34,471 nucleotides of DNA from Chara braunii (taxonomy: Eukaryota; Streptophyta; Charophyceae; Charales; Characeae): contig BFEA01000136.1 of assembly GCA_003427395.1 (NCBI GenBank), forward strand, positions 780,711 to 815,181, read 5' to 3'. The translations under genes were made by a program, and so were the position numbers. Every line of letters starts with the position of its first letter. The first letter of the stretch is position 1. The notes under the pieces are model-generated. The model had not been told where the DNA came from, made no database searches, and saw only the letters and a list, made by a program, of their open reading frames with translations. Shown one piece after another: positions 21,972 to 30,780 of the stretch.

Positions 21972-22590
21972 GGTCAGACAAGGCCCTAACCCTAGGGTAT
22001 GCCTGACCTGCCTAGGTACACATTCAAGTAAAGTACGCACATTTGGACTGCCCTAACCCTAGGGTATGCCCAACATAACATGAACTGTACATATAACTCA
22101 TATGACCAGACCGCCCTAACCCTAGGGTACGTCTGGCTTCTGCCTAACTGACGACAAAGAGCATAGAACTGGGCTGCCCTAACCCTAGGGTATGCCCAAT
22201 CTGCTTTAAACAAAGTTACATACGGCATCATTCTAGACCATCCCTACCCAGGGGTAGGTTTAGCTTGCCTGAACATAAGTACAAACGAAAAAAAGCTGGA
22301 CCGCCCTAACCCTAGGGTACGTCCAACCCACAACACATCTACGACAAAAGCATATCACTAAGCCGCCCTAACCCTGGGGTACGCCTAGTTAGCCATACAT
22401 TTAAGTTACATAAGGCAATGTGATCAGGCTGCCCTAACCCTAGGGTGTGCCTGATCTGCTTGAACAGTTATAAACACCGAAACGCTGGACCGCCCTAACT
22501 CTAGGGTATGTCCAACTTACTTTAAACGACAAAAGCTTATCGCTAGGCCGCCCAACCCTAGGGTTAGACCTAGTTAGCCATACAACATAA
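21972..22590. repeat. Hairpin array: ten CCCTAACCCTAGGG-core units
   Basis: Cores start at 21984, 22051, 22114, 22177, 22242, 22304, 22366, 22432, 22493 and 22551, 58-67 bp apart. Each core folds as CCCTA, loop ACCC, TAGGG. Two bases 5' and three 3' of the core separate it from outer arms that are complementary in each copy but differ between copies: GGTCAG/CTGACC, TTGGAC/GCCCAA, CCAGAC/GTCTGG, TGGGC/GCCCA, CTAGACC/GGTTTAG, TGGAC/GTCCA, CTAAGC/GCCTAG, GATCAGGC/GCCTGATC, TGGAC/GTCCA and CTAGG/CCTAG. Spacers share sequence every third unit (e.g. 'acgacaaaagc' after units 3, 6 and 9; 'aagttacata' after 4 and 7). A 79-residue minus-strand frame through units 1-4 with recurring YPRVRA is a by-product of the repeat. 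Confidence 0.9.
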
Positions 22591-22754
22591 AATAGGGTAC
22601 AAATACTTTCACAGACTTTATGTTTTTCCTTCTCTTATTAAGCAGTCGATCGGACCTTTCTAATAAATGGAACTTCCGATCCTGCCTCATGTCTAGAAGG
22701 GAAAATAAAACAGATTGATACTAACTCTCTGCTCCTTAGTGTTATCATGAGCAT

Positions 22755-23100
22755 ATAACTGAACCGCCCTAATCCTAGGGTACGTTCAGTCTGCCCAGTT
22801 ACCTTTGTTTTACTCTTCATCTCTTTCCCTCTTCCTCAGTTCTACCTGACTTACTGACTGGCTTTCCCCACCTGGGGTGCCCGTCTGTCAGAAGTATAAG
22901 TTCAATAAAATATATTTATCAAAATTTATACTTTTGGTTGGCGAGTTAATTCGTGGTTCATGACTAAGCTGCCCTAACCCTAGGGTACGCTGAGCCATCC
23001 AACCTAGGGTAGGCCCAATCCTAAACAAGGTCATTCAGACAGCCCAACAAACAAAATAAACATAGCACTGAGTCCACACCAACCTAGGGGAACTCAGCCT
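22755..23100. repeat. Outlying members of the hairpin family
   Basis: A core at 22767 has perfect outer arms ACTGAAC/GTTCAGT. A core at 22972 has CTAAGC/GCTGAG arms. A degenerate unit near 23068-23100 has CTGAGT/ACTCAG around CCAACCTAGGGG. Spacing here is irregular. Confidence 0.75.
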
Positions 23101-24340
23101 TGGGTTGACTCGGTCAAAGCATGCAAAACACCTTCCTCCCGCTTTCCCCCAATTCATTCTGTCTGAATTCGCTCATAGTATCTGACTCTCATATACGCTT
23201 GTTGATTTAACCCTTTTCAAAAGCATGTCCTGACATACATAAAAAACAAAAAGTAATAACCTTTCATAATTATGTTCTCAGATAGTCCAAAGGAATAATA
23301 GTAGTTAGGGGAAAGTATCACACGCGTTAGACGAAAGTTATACCTGAGTGTTCCCTGCCTCCAGAACCTCGTCTGGGCTCCGGCGGAGCTCCCGTAATCG
23401 GTGGGGCGAACCTTCCACAGAGGCCTTAGCGCGGATTACAGGTTCCAATCCTGCCTGCCGCCTTCCCCTTGTAACCTCAGACTAGACTTAGAGTAAGAAG
23501 GAGAGAAGTAGAGGTTTCAGACGCTCGAGATACAAGAGAGGGACTGACTCAACTCGAAGGAGAGGGCCTTGTTGCCTTGATTCGCCAGAGGGCCCCGCAA
23601 TGGTGGCCAAGTACTTAAGTAAGATGATAAGATCGATGCGAAACGCAGAGTGACGACCCCCTGGCAGACCTCTAGGCTGCAGCAACACCCTTCTTTGCAG
23701 CGCCTGTTCACCCCCACAGTAGTTCGTAAGCGAGATCGAACGATATGCACAACACTGTGCACAACAGAAATCCCTGGCGATCAGCAGCAACGGCAAACCA
23801 GTAGTAGACAAAACAACAATGACAAAATGTGTAGTAACAGCAGTGCAGCTGTAGTAACAAAACACAGCGGTATCAGTCACCACAGCGCAGCCCAACAGAA
23901 GGGACAATATTTGCACAACAGGACTGAGCAGTACTGTAACTGGAAGAATACGGCAGCACCGACCCTTGACCAGCAGCAACCAAAAAAAGGATTCTGCAGA
24001 CCCTCTTCAAGCAGACCTTCACAAGGAACAGGCACGTGTCCCGACTGCTTCTCCTCTCTTTCTCCCTCTTCAGCTATCTCCCTGCGACCTCATCGGCTTT
24101 GTAAAATAACGTGCCTGGCTGTTAGTATAGGCACACTCGGTCGGGCACCAATACCGAAGAAGGGCACCGGCTGGTCTGTCGGAGGACCTGCTGTGGCAAC
24201 TAGGGACATGATCATTTAGCACAGCAGCGGTGACAACACAGCCTTATAATACTCAGTTTAAACGGAGCACACTCTAGTATTCTATATGAGATGCTAACAA
24301 GGACGCGGCGAACTTCAACAATCCTAAGGCTGTACAATGC
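23100..24340. other. No convincing gene; CAG/CAA-rich stretch
   Basis: A 189-codon plus-strand frame (23650-24219) is rich in Gln, Ser and Thr from CAG/CAA/AGT-type low-complexity DNA at 23780-23990. It overlaps long minus-strand frames. It has no domain and no convincing coding signature, so I do not call it a gene. Confidence 0.5.
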
Positions 24341-24342
24341 AC

Positions 24343-24362
24343 CACACACACACACACACACA
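24343..24362. repeat. (CA)n microsatellite
   Basis: A short pure CA run. Confidence 0.9.
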
Positions 24363-25855
24363 GCGCTAACACCAAAGGTATAGTAACTGCAGTATCCAAC
24401 TGAGTAATCACACCCCTGCTAATCGTATTCTAAGTTCACAGTAGTAGTGGCAGTACGCTCGTCGGTCAATGACAGCCTCACCCTGCATAACGAACGGACA
24501 CGACTACTCGATCACGAGCGACAACGCACAACATTCGTTAATGACCCCGAATGACCGTATGACCAGCAGTCTTGGTGCCTGCTGCACTTTGGCCAGGTAA
24601 ACTCCGATTGGCCTCCACCCATTCCAGAGGTCAGGATATGCTGCACGTACCAACTGTAGAGCTACCACGGTTATCCAAGTGGTATGGAAGCCCTTCAAAA
24701 AAGAATAAATATATATATATATATAAACTAAAAAAAAAGAATAACCGACTAACTGAGCCATTTGCGATTCCACAGTGCAGAATGTGCACACTTAGACGTG
24801 CATGGCTTAGTCTATGCGCCAAGCCAAAGCTATTGGAAAGATCAGTCCGGTAACGGTGTAATGGGCGGCCATGGGAGCTATGATGGATGGTGCGTAGGCA
24901 GTTCCCTCTCACTGTACCTGCTGGCCCAATTTGGCTGTGAGCAACACCCGCCCACTCCGTACTTGAGATGATGGGATCGTCACACTCTTCAACCAATGGC
25001 GCGCACGAGGAAGTCACCGATAGGTAAGTGTCGGTTCCCTCTCCTGGCCACAACTTGTGCTGCAGCGCCCCTACCAGGTAAGCCTTTCCCTCACAATTCT
25101 CCTCTCTTTTGCATATGCCTCCTCGTTCCCATGGTTCGGACTGGGGAAAGAATCTCCTGCTACATCCTCCCGAATACACTATGCCCCGAGTTAAAGAGAG
25201 GCTACTTCCATCGGTAGGATGTGCAGAATCGTAATGAATCTCCCGCTGTAACGTGACCCGATTCACTGCCTTCTGGCCATGTGTGCAGAGAGATAGAGAG
25301 ACGGTACTTCCGCTGATGAACCTTCTGCTGATCATAGGCCAGATGCATCCGAGGATCGGCCCAGGTAAGTCTCTTTCCTCTCTGCCATCCCCTTTCTCTT
25401 CTCTCTATTATGCCGCAATCCTTGCCTTGGAGTATGACAGCCATCCTGACGTAGTCAAGCAGTACGGAGCTGCGCCAGGACGAGCATAACGCCAAACGTG
25501 AGTATTTCGATTGAATACTACAAGCACTCTAGCGTAGATGGCCTTATGATCACGGTCTATGACCGGATTGAGAGCATGCTCACCTCACGCCACGAATGGG
25601 ACCATCTCAGCAATCAACTTGGAGGCTTTGAACGACACGGCAACCTCGGGGAACAGCACAATCATCACTAGAGATCCATCCAACTGAGAATGAATCTTCC
25701 GCTCAAACGCGGAAAGATACATCCTCATATTTCATATATTACCTTTGCCAATGCCACGCAGCCCCAACACCCTCGTAGCACTAAACTAACATTCTTTTGC
25801 TAAAACTAGCACGACCCATAGATTCGCAGCACCCAACATCCCCTATTTAGAATTT
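24363..25855. other. No gene seen; splice-donor-like words
   Basis: Several 'aggtaag/aggtaagt' words (near 25021, 25075 and 25369) look like 5' splice sites. The two at 25075 and 25369 are each followed by pyrimidine-rich sequence. The exon-like frames beside them are short and I recognise none of them. An (AT)n run lies at 24707-24725. Confidence 0.35.
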
Positions 25856-26230
25856 TATTTCGCTTGATTCTATCAAGAATCGAGCGAGATCACGACCCCC
25901 ACTCCCGCCATAGTCGCTTTCACTCGTCCCCCTAATCACGCAGCCTTTATTACTGCTCCTGGCCAACCCGCTGCTCAGATGCGAGATCCGATGCTAGCAT
26001 CACGTTCACCATGCCCAAAAACCCCGGAATCGCTTCTCTCCCCGCCCGATTCCATTGAGTATGGGGTGGGATATAAGATTTTCGCCCCTGCCATAGCTGC
26101 CTTCGTCCTTATGCCGCGCAGCCCCTACCATAGATACTGCCTAAAACTCCGCCAGCAGCTTCGCCTCACCAAGAAACCCCAATTTCAAGTCTTACTTCGC
26201 CCGATTCCGTTAAGGAACGGGCGAGCTATG
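25755..26230. repeat. Degenerate ~175 bp repeat, three units each ending in a hairpin
   Basis: Hairpins lie at 25860-25887 (TCGCTTGATTCT / AGAATCGAGCGA, loop ATCA), 26041-26070 (CCCGCCC…GGGGTGGG) and 26197-26224 (TCGCCCGATTCC / GGAACGGGCGA). Upstream words such as 'cagccc', 'ctaaaact' and 'accatag' recur in the same order. Arms of the first and third copies differ by matched changes. Confidence 0.65.
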
Positions 26231-26720
26231 CCTTCCTCCCCTCTTCGCTTCACCTTCATCACCTTCGTCGTCGTCTTCATCTTCTCCACTTTTCCTATTC
26301 TTTTTCCCTCTCGCCGACCCTACTCCTGATGCAGTCCGCCCTTTTCTGGTCGACACAGATGGGAGCAACAACAACAACACCCCAACAAAAATGTTAGGCG
26401 ATCCTCCCTCCTTTTTCTACTCTCCCCTTCACTGCTATAACTCCACTGCACGCTATGCTCTTCCCCATTCGAATGAACCTGGACTACTCCTTGGTCCCCG
26501 GTCGTATCAAAGGCTGCAAAAAAAAAGAAACAAAAGAGAAAAAAAAGAAAGACTTCCCGAATGCCCGGGCTGAGGATATACTCACAAGAGGTTGTTCTAA
26601 ACGTATCTAACTGTCATGCTGGTGGAATCTGGATGAATCTGACAGCTATCATGTCCAGGCTTGGTACAAGAGTCTACCCACAAAGGGAGTCAGGGTCGCC
26701 ATGCTCTGCCCACCTGTTTC
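26231..26720. other. No gene seen
   Basis: TC-rich to about 26330. There is an A-rich stretch with many AAA runs at 26518-26550. No recognisable coding content. Confidence 0.5.
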
Positions 26721-26721
26721 C

Positions 26722-26785
26722 AGCGGACCTCGAACTTAGGTCTGTATTTCAACAGTTCTATAAGGTGTATCAGTGGAACTAAGCC
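26722..26785 (-). repeat. tRNA-like (SINE-head-like) segment 1
   Basis: Read on the minus strand, it has an A-box-like 'agttccactgatacacc', a central 'gaactgttgaaatacagacc', and a B-box-like 'aagttcgaggtcc'. It shares the central and B-box parts with segments at 26876-26925 and 27097-27168. Probably the head of a degenerate tRNA-derived SINE rather than a working tRNA gene. Confidence 0.45.
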
Positions 26786-26875
26786 TGTCGGTGTCGCTGC
26801 CGGTCCCGAGATGTCTTCATGGAACTGGCTGGCCCTAGGTAAATCAGACTTTTTCTATTATGTTCATCTGATTGC

Positions 26876-26925
26876 GTCTGGATCTGAACTAGAGTCTGTA
26901 TTTCAGCAGTTCATGGAAGTCCCCG
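26876..26925 (-). repeat. tRNA-like segment 2
   Basis: Minus strand: 'gaactgctgaaatacagac' then 'tagttcagatccag'. It is the most degenerate of the three copies. Confidence 0.4.
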
Positions 26926-27096
26926 GATTTTCAGTCACCAGCATGTGGCCCAAACGAACGTGACCGCCTCCACAGTTGGGGTGCAACCTTAACAGATGTC
27001 CCAAAGGATTCAGACAGGGTGGCGGCCCTGAAGTATCATCCTTGGCGGACTGGTTCTTTTAGCAACTCAGAGTTTGTAGTATCTCACTCACCCACT

Positions 27097-27168
27097 TCCA
27101 ACGAGTTCGAACTCAGCTCTGCATTTCAATAGTTCTGAGGTGTACCAACTGAGTTACCCTCGTTAGTC
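27097..27168 (-). repeat. tRNA-like segment 3 (best preserved)
   Basis: Minus strand: 'aacgag' and 'ctcgtt' can pair as an acceptor-like stem. 'ggtaactcagttggtacacc' resembles a D-arm/A-box and 'gagttcgaactc' a T-arm/B-box. The central part matches the other two copies. It looks tRNA-derived, but I cannot assign an anticodon. Confidence 0.5.
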
Positions 27169-28230
27169 CCACATCCGATTTACAACGCACCGTCACACTG
27201 TCATGCGCTAAACGGCCCAGCAGTTCCAACCATCTTCGCGGGAAACTTTGGGAGGAACCAGATACCGGTTCAAATAGTTTTTCACCCGTACACCAAGGTC
27301 CGACGGACGAGTTGCACGGCAGTACCCACTGCAGCCTCTGCTGGCCTTCGTTCTGGCTATGCCCTGCTCAGCCATTGCTCACCACCTTTCTGGTCCCGAC
27401 GCTAGTGTTCACACTACCGCCCCAAACCTGCAAAACATGCAGATTTTGGGACAAACCAAATCGACGTTTTGGGTATGTTTCTGGTCACACCGCTGTACCT
27501 TTTCAGATGGGACAAGGCCCTGGTCGCTCAGAGCAATAGTGATTTAGTACTTCGCTGGTCCCACGGCGCCGGGTGTGCGGCCTATGCTCGGCTGCTGTGA
27601 AGAGTAGAAGGGCGCGGGCCCGCTGCAAAGCCTAAAGCGTGAGTCCCTGTGAGGGCTAGTTCCCACACAGATCTTCATGGTAGTAGCAGATATTCAAATG
27701 AAAGCTTTGAAGACCGAAGTGGAGAAGGGTTTCATGTGCACAGTTGTGCAATCTGCACCGCTGTGGACCTCCTTACCGCGCCCTGTGCCGCTCCATCTGG
27801 ACACAGTTTGCATCTTTCTAATCCCAACTGGCATGCTCACACTCAAAACCCCTCTCTGCAGCTTGCGAGTGGCGGACAGCTGCCCTGCAGCAGATCATGG
27901 TTGGAGGATGGTGGTCCCGCAGGAGGTTCCTGCCACTTGTTTTTTTTTTCCGCCTCGTTGGCTACACACCCACTGGTTGGCATAGCCGCCGACTCCTTGG
28001 CTCGTGCTTCAACATGGCCAGGATAGAGGAATTTCACCAGCATTCAAAACATGCCGGAACCCAAATGGGCCCGCCGACAGAGGCGTGTGGTCAAAGTCCT
28101 CGACTGTGGTGACGGCCACTTCGCGAAAACTGCAACCGCTGGCACCTTCAACCCACGCTGGCTGGTACCCTGCAAATAACCTTAGTATCGATGTCGGTGC
28201 CGTGTCCTAGAAGCAGGACTGGCAACAAAC
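27169..28230. other. No gene seen
   Basis: Near-balanced sequence with many short overlapping frames on both strands. No domain recognised. Confidence 0.5.

Positions 28231-28289
<59 letters not shown>
28231..28289. repeat. (AAT)n microsatellite
   Basis: About 19 AAT units followed by AAAAT variants. Confidence 0.97.
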
Positions 28290-28292
<3 letters not shown>

Positions 28293-29340
28293 TAAAAATA
28301 CGACGGCGCTTTTCGGGAAAAGAGACCGTCGACGCCCCTTTCAATTATGTTGACCGGGCCCACGGATGGGCCTCAACCCTTTCGGCATCTTCTGCCGCTC
28401 CGATGTTCCATTGTCGCCCTCGATCCCTATACCGTCGCTTTGAAAGTCCAATGCCGTTACCAATAGTGTTATGCCTAAGGTTGGTATTGGCACTCGTGGA
28501 AGCCCATATGGACGGGTTCCGCCTGCTGCACGGTCGCACTGAAACGCCTCAAGCCAACGCATTGACCTACCGTCAAGTCGCGCCTACCGCGCGACGGACC
28601 CGTTCAATTCTATTCCTTCGCACACTCCAAGTACTACCCAGAGCAACACTACTCCCGATGTCGTCTTCCACGTACGTCATGTTCAGAACAACAGGGAAGA
28701 TCACCGTAGTCCTAGTTTAATCAAAGTCAAAATTTTATCGCCAGAAACGCCGACTCTATAGCATCAAGAATAAAAATTATCACGCGCGCCTCAAAACTAC
28801 GCGCTCACACACTCTTTGCTCCTAGTCAACCATTCAGTCAGTGCAAACAAAACGTAACTGCGACTTGCGCAGTGTACTTAAATTTAAAAAAAAACCTATT
28901 TTCTGTCACTTGCAAAAACCAGAGCGGATACCGTTGTAAGGGTATTCGCGCCGACAGCGCTGTTCCTGTTCCTCTCACTCTTCCGCCAAACAACATGACA
29001 AAGATCCTGCCATAACCCCGCTCCCGCTCTTTCTCCCACTCGTCGCCCATATGCTCCTCGCTCTCCTTCTCCCAGTCTCCCTCTTGCTCCTGCTTCTGCC
29101 CCTCTTGCTGCGGCAGCTTCTTCCGCTGCTTCTCCTGCTCTTTCCCCCGATCCTCCTGCCCCTTCTTCTCCCGTTCGTCTTTGCACGCTGCTGGCACCTT
29201 CCTAAATGAATCTGACCACAATTACAGTTGATGTGGACAAGTTTATCGGCAAGCATGTCCAAGCGTAGTAGAAATACTCGTGCTGGCTCATGGCACGCTC
29301 ACACTGCGGTACCACATCCGCATAATCCCCAAAATCCCGA
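28290..29340. other. No convincing gene; low-complexity CTC/TGC-rich stretch
   Basis: Between about 28970 and 29190 the plus strand is pyrimidine-rich. The minus strand reads as Glu/Lys/Gln/Arg-rich peptides in all three frames, as expected from low-complexity DNA. No domain is visible. Confidence 0.5.
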
Positions 29341-29525
29341 AAACTTTCAGGCGCCGGGGTATTTTCCACAGGAAAAGTTTTGGAAAAGTGACGAGAGTTT
29401 CGGATTTTCGTGGAAGAGTGAGGTGTGGACCCCACTGGCCGGCGGCCTGGATAAGTTTGGGCGCCGGGGTGTTTTCCAGACCCCACTGGGTCTGAAAACC
29501 GGTGTGGAAAAATGGCCCGGGGCTA

Positions 29526-29610
29526 GGTCCCACTTGCACGAATTAAGAGATACTGACCGTAGATTGCAAAGATCAACGGCCCAAATCTCCTAATTTGCGC
29601 AAGTGGGACC
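29526..29610. repeat. 26 bp imperfect inverted repeat (hairpin)
   Basis: The arms at 29526-29551 and 29585-29610 both read GGTCCCACTTGC outward-in, followed by AATTA and GAGAT, with three mismatches. The 33 bp between them contains a further pair CCGT…GAT / ATC…ACGG. It could be a MITE remnant or a transcribed stem-loop. Confidence 0.8.
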
Positions 29611-30099
29611 TTGCCCCTGGAAACGGATACCAGACCCCACTGCGCTTGGAAAGTGGTTGCCAAAATGGTGACAGGGCGTTTCTACATGGTCCGCGGTTTG
29701 GAAATTCGACGCCTACCGGTTTCCAGACCCTTTCCAAGGCGGAGGCCAGTTGAGCAAGTGGGGGGGGGCATGTCCATCAGTTTCCAGACGCGGGCTTCAC
29801 GACGTGGACCATGCACCCTCGTCGTGGACCATTCTGTGTACCTGGAGGCCGTGGTGGACATTTGCGCACGGTATTCCCAAGAGCAGTGCGGTACCAAGCC
29901 ATGGTCCACAGCACACGCCCGACTTGCCTATTCGGGAAACACCCTTCGGCGGTTTCCTATTCGGGTATGCCATGCCTTTTCCAGTGCCGAAATTATTGGT
30001 CTGCGGTGGGGTCCCTTCAAAATGCGTCAAGTTTTTTCCAACCAGGGTCGGCCATTTTTTGTGGCCAACACCAGTTTCCAGCTGCCGGCCAGTGGGGTC

Positions 30100-30265
30100 C
30101 ACCCCTGAGTGTTTGGAAGATTTTGCCTGCGGGGGCTCGGTCCCACCTGAGCGTTGTAGCTGTCTCTTATACACATCTAGATGTGTATAAGAGACAGGTG
30201 CGGTGCACCCCTGAGTGTTTGGAAGATTTTGCCTGCGGGGGCTCGGTCCCACCTGAGCGTTGTAG
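30100..30265. other. Library junction adapter flanked by a 60 bp duplication (artefact)
   Basis: CTGTCTCTTATACACATCT (30160-30178) followed directly by AGATGTGTATAAGAGACAG (30179-30197) is the pair of 19 bp Tn5 mosaic ends joined as in Nextera mate-pair circularisation. The 60 bases at 30100-30159 and 30206-30265 are identical. This is untrimmed library sequence in the assembly, and the duplication is probably false. Peptides with YTHLDVYKRQ in translations come from it. Confidence 0.97.
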
Positions 30266-30304
30266 TGTAGGCAGTTTCCACAAGCTTGGAAAAGCTGGAA
30301 ACTG

Positions 30305-30330
30305 AAAAAAAAAAAAAAAAAAAAAAAAAA
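30305..30330. repeat. Poly-A run
   Basis: Twenty-six A directly after the CAGTTTCCA/TGGAAACTG inverted repeat. It could be a retroposed tail or simple expansion. Confidence 0.9.
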
Positions 30331-30780
30331 GGAAAGGTTGGAAACTGGAGATGGATCGGATGGTGGTCGCTGATGTCCGTTAGAAGGGCCTTGTGCCTGT
30401 TTCTTCCCCTATTGGGCGACAACAGCATGTCTGTAGCCCTGTCCAGTGGACCAGAGAACGGCTTTGGGCGGACAATGGAGGGGCCGGTGGGTTGCCGAGG
30501 AGTTTCCAACCATGGGCATGGCCTCCCCCTACTCTCTGGAAAGGGCACAAAAATAGGGTGAAAACTCCTCCACAGCCACTATTCCAACTGGAAACTGATG
30601 TGAAAATGAAAAATGTGGCTTTTCCAGGTACCGTTTTCAAGGCTGTGGGGTCCCTGAAAACCTCCCCGCCGTCCTGAAATCGGCTTTCCGGAGGGCTTTG
30701 TTCGATGGAGTCCGAGATAAACTTTTCCACGCCGCTTTTTCCACGGTTTCCCTGTGGGGTCCAGGCGTTAGTGTCGAGGG

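Larger units (their letters stand above)
29340..30780. repeat. TTTCCA/TGGAAA-dense tract
   Basis: By hand I count 13 TTTCCA and 10 TGGAAA in about 1.4 kb, where less than one is expected by chance with equal base use. Many sit in longer shared phrases ('gtttccagaccc', 'cgccggggt.ttttcca', 'cagaccccactg'). Some pair as inverted repeats, e.g. CAGTTTCCA at 30272-30280 with TGGAAACTG at 30296-30304. No protein is recognised; this is a repetitive noncoding family unknown to me. Confidence 0.7.

Noticed and set aside
21992-22231. Protein with YPRVRA repeats
   Set aside because: The repeat peptide follows from 63 bp spacing of hairpin cores in units 2-4. Other units break the frame, while base pairing, not codons, is conserved.
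23390-23465. Possible tRNA gene ('ggttccaatcc' near 23440)
   Set aside because: No matching acceptor or D-arm about 72 bases away; only the T-arm-like word is present.
23650-24219. 189-codon Gln/Ser-rich gene
   Set aside because: Low-complexity CAG/CAA DNA, no domain, and an equally open opposite strand.
25000-25400. Exon-intron gene inferred from 'aggtaagt' words
   Set aside because: Neighbouring frames are short, unrelated to any family I know, and not conserved between the three sites.
29750-30305. Frames of 146-164 codons with YTHLDVYKRQ
   Set aside because: They contain translated library adapter and a false duplication.
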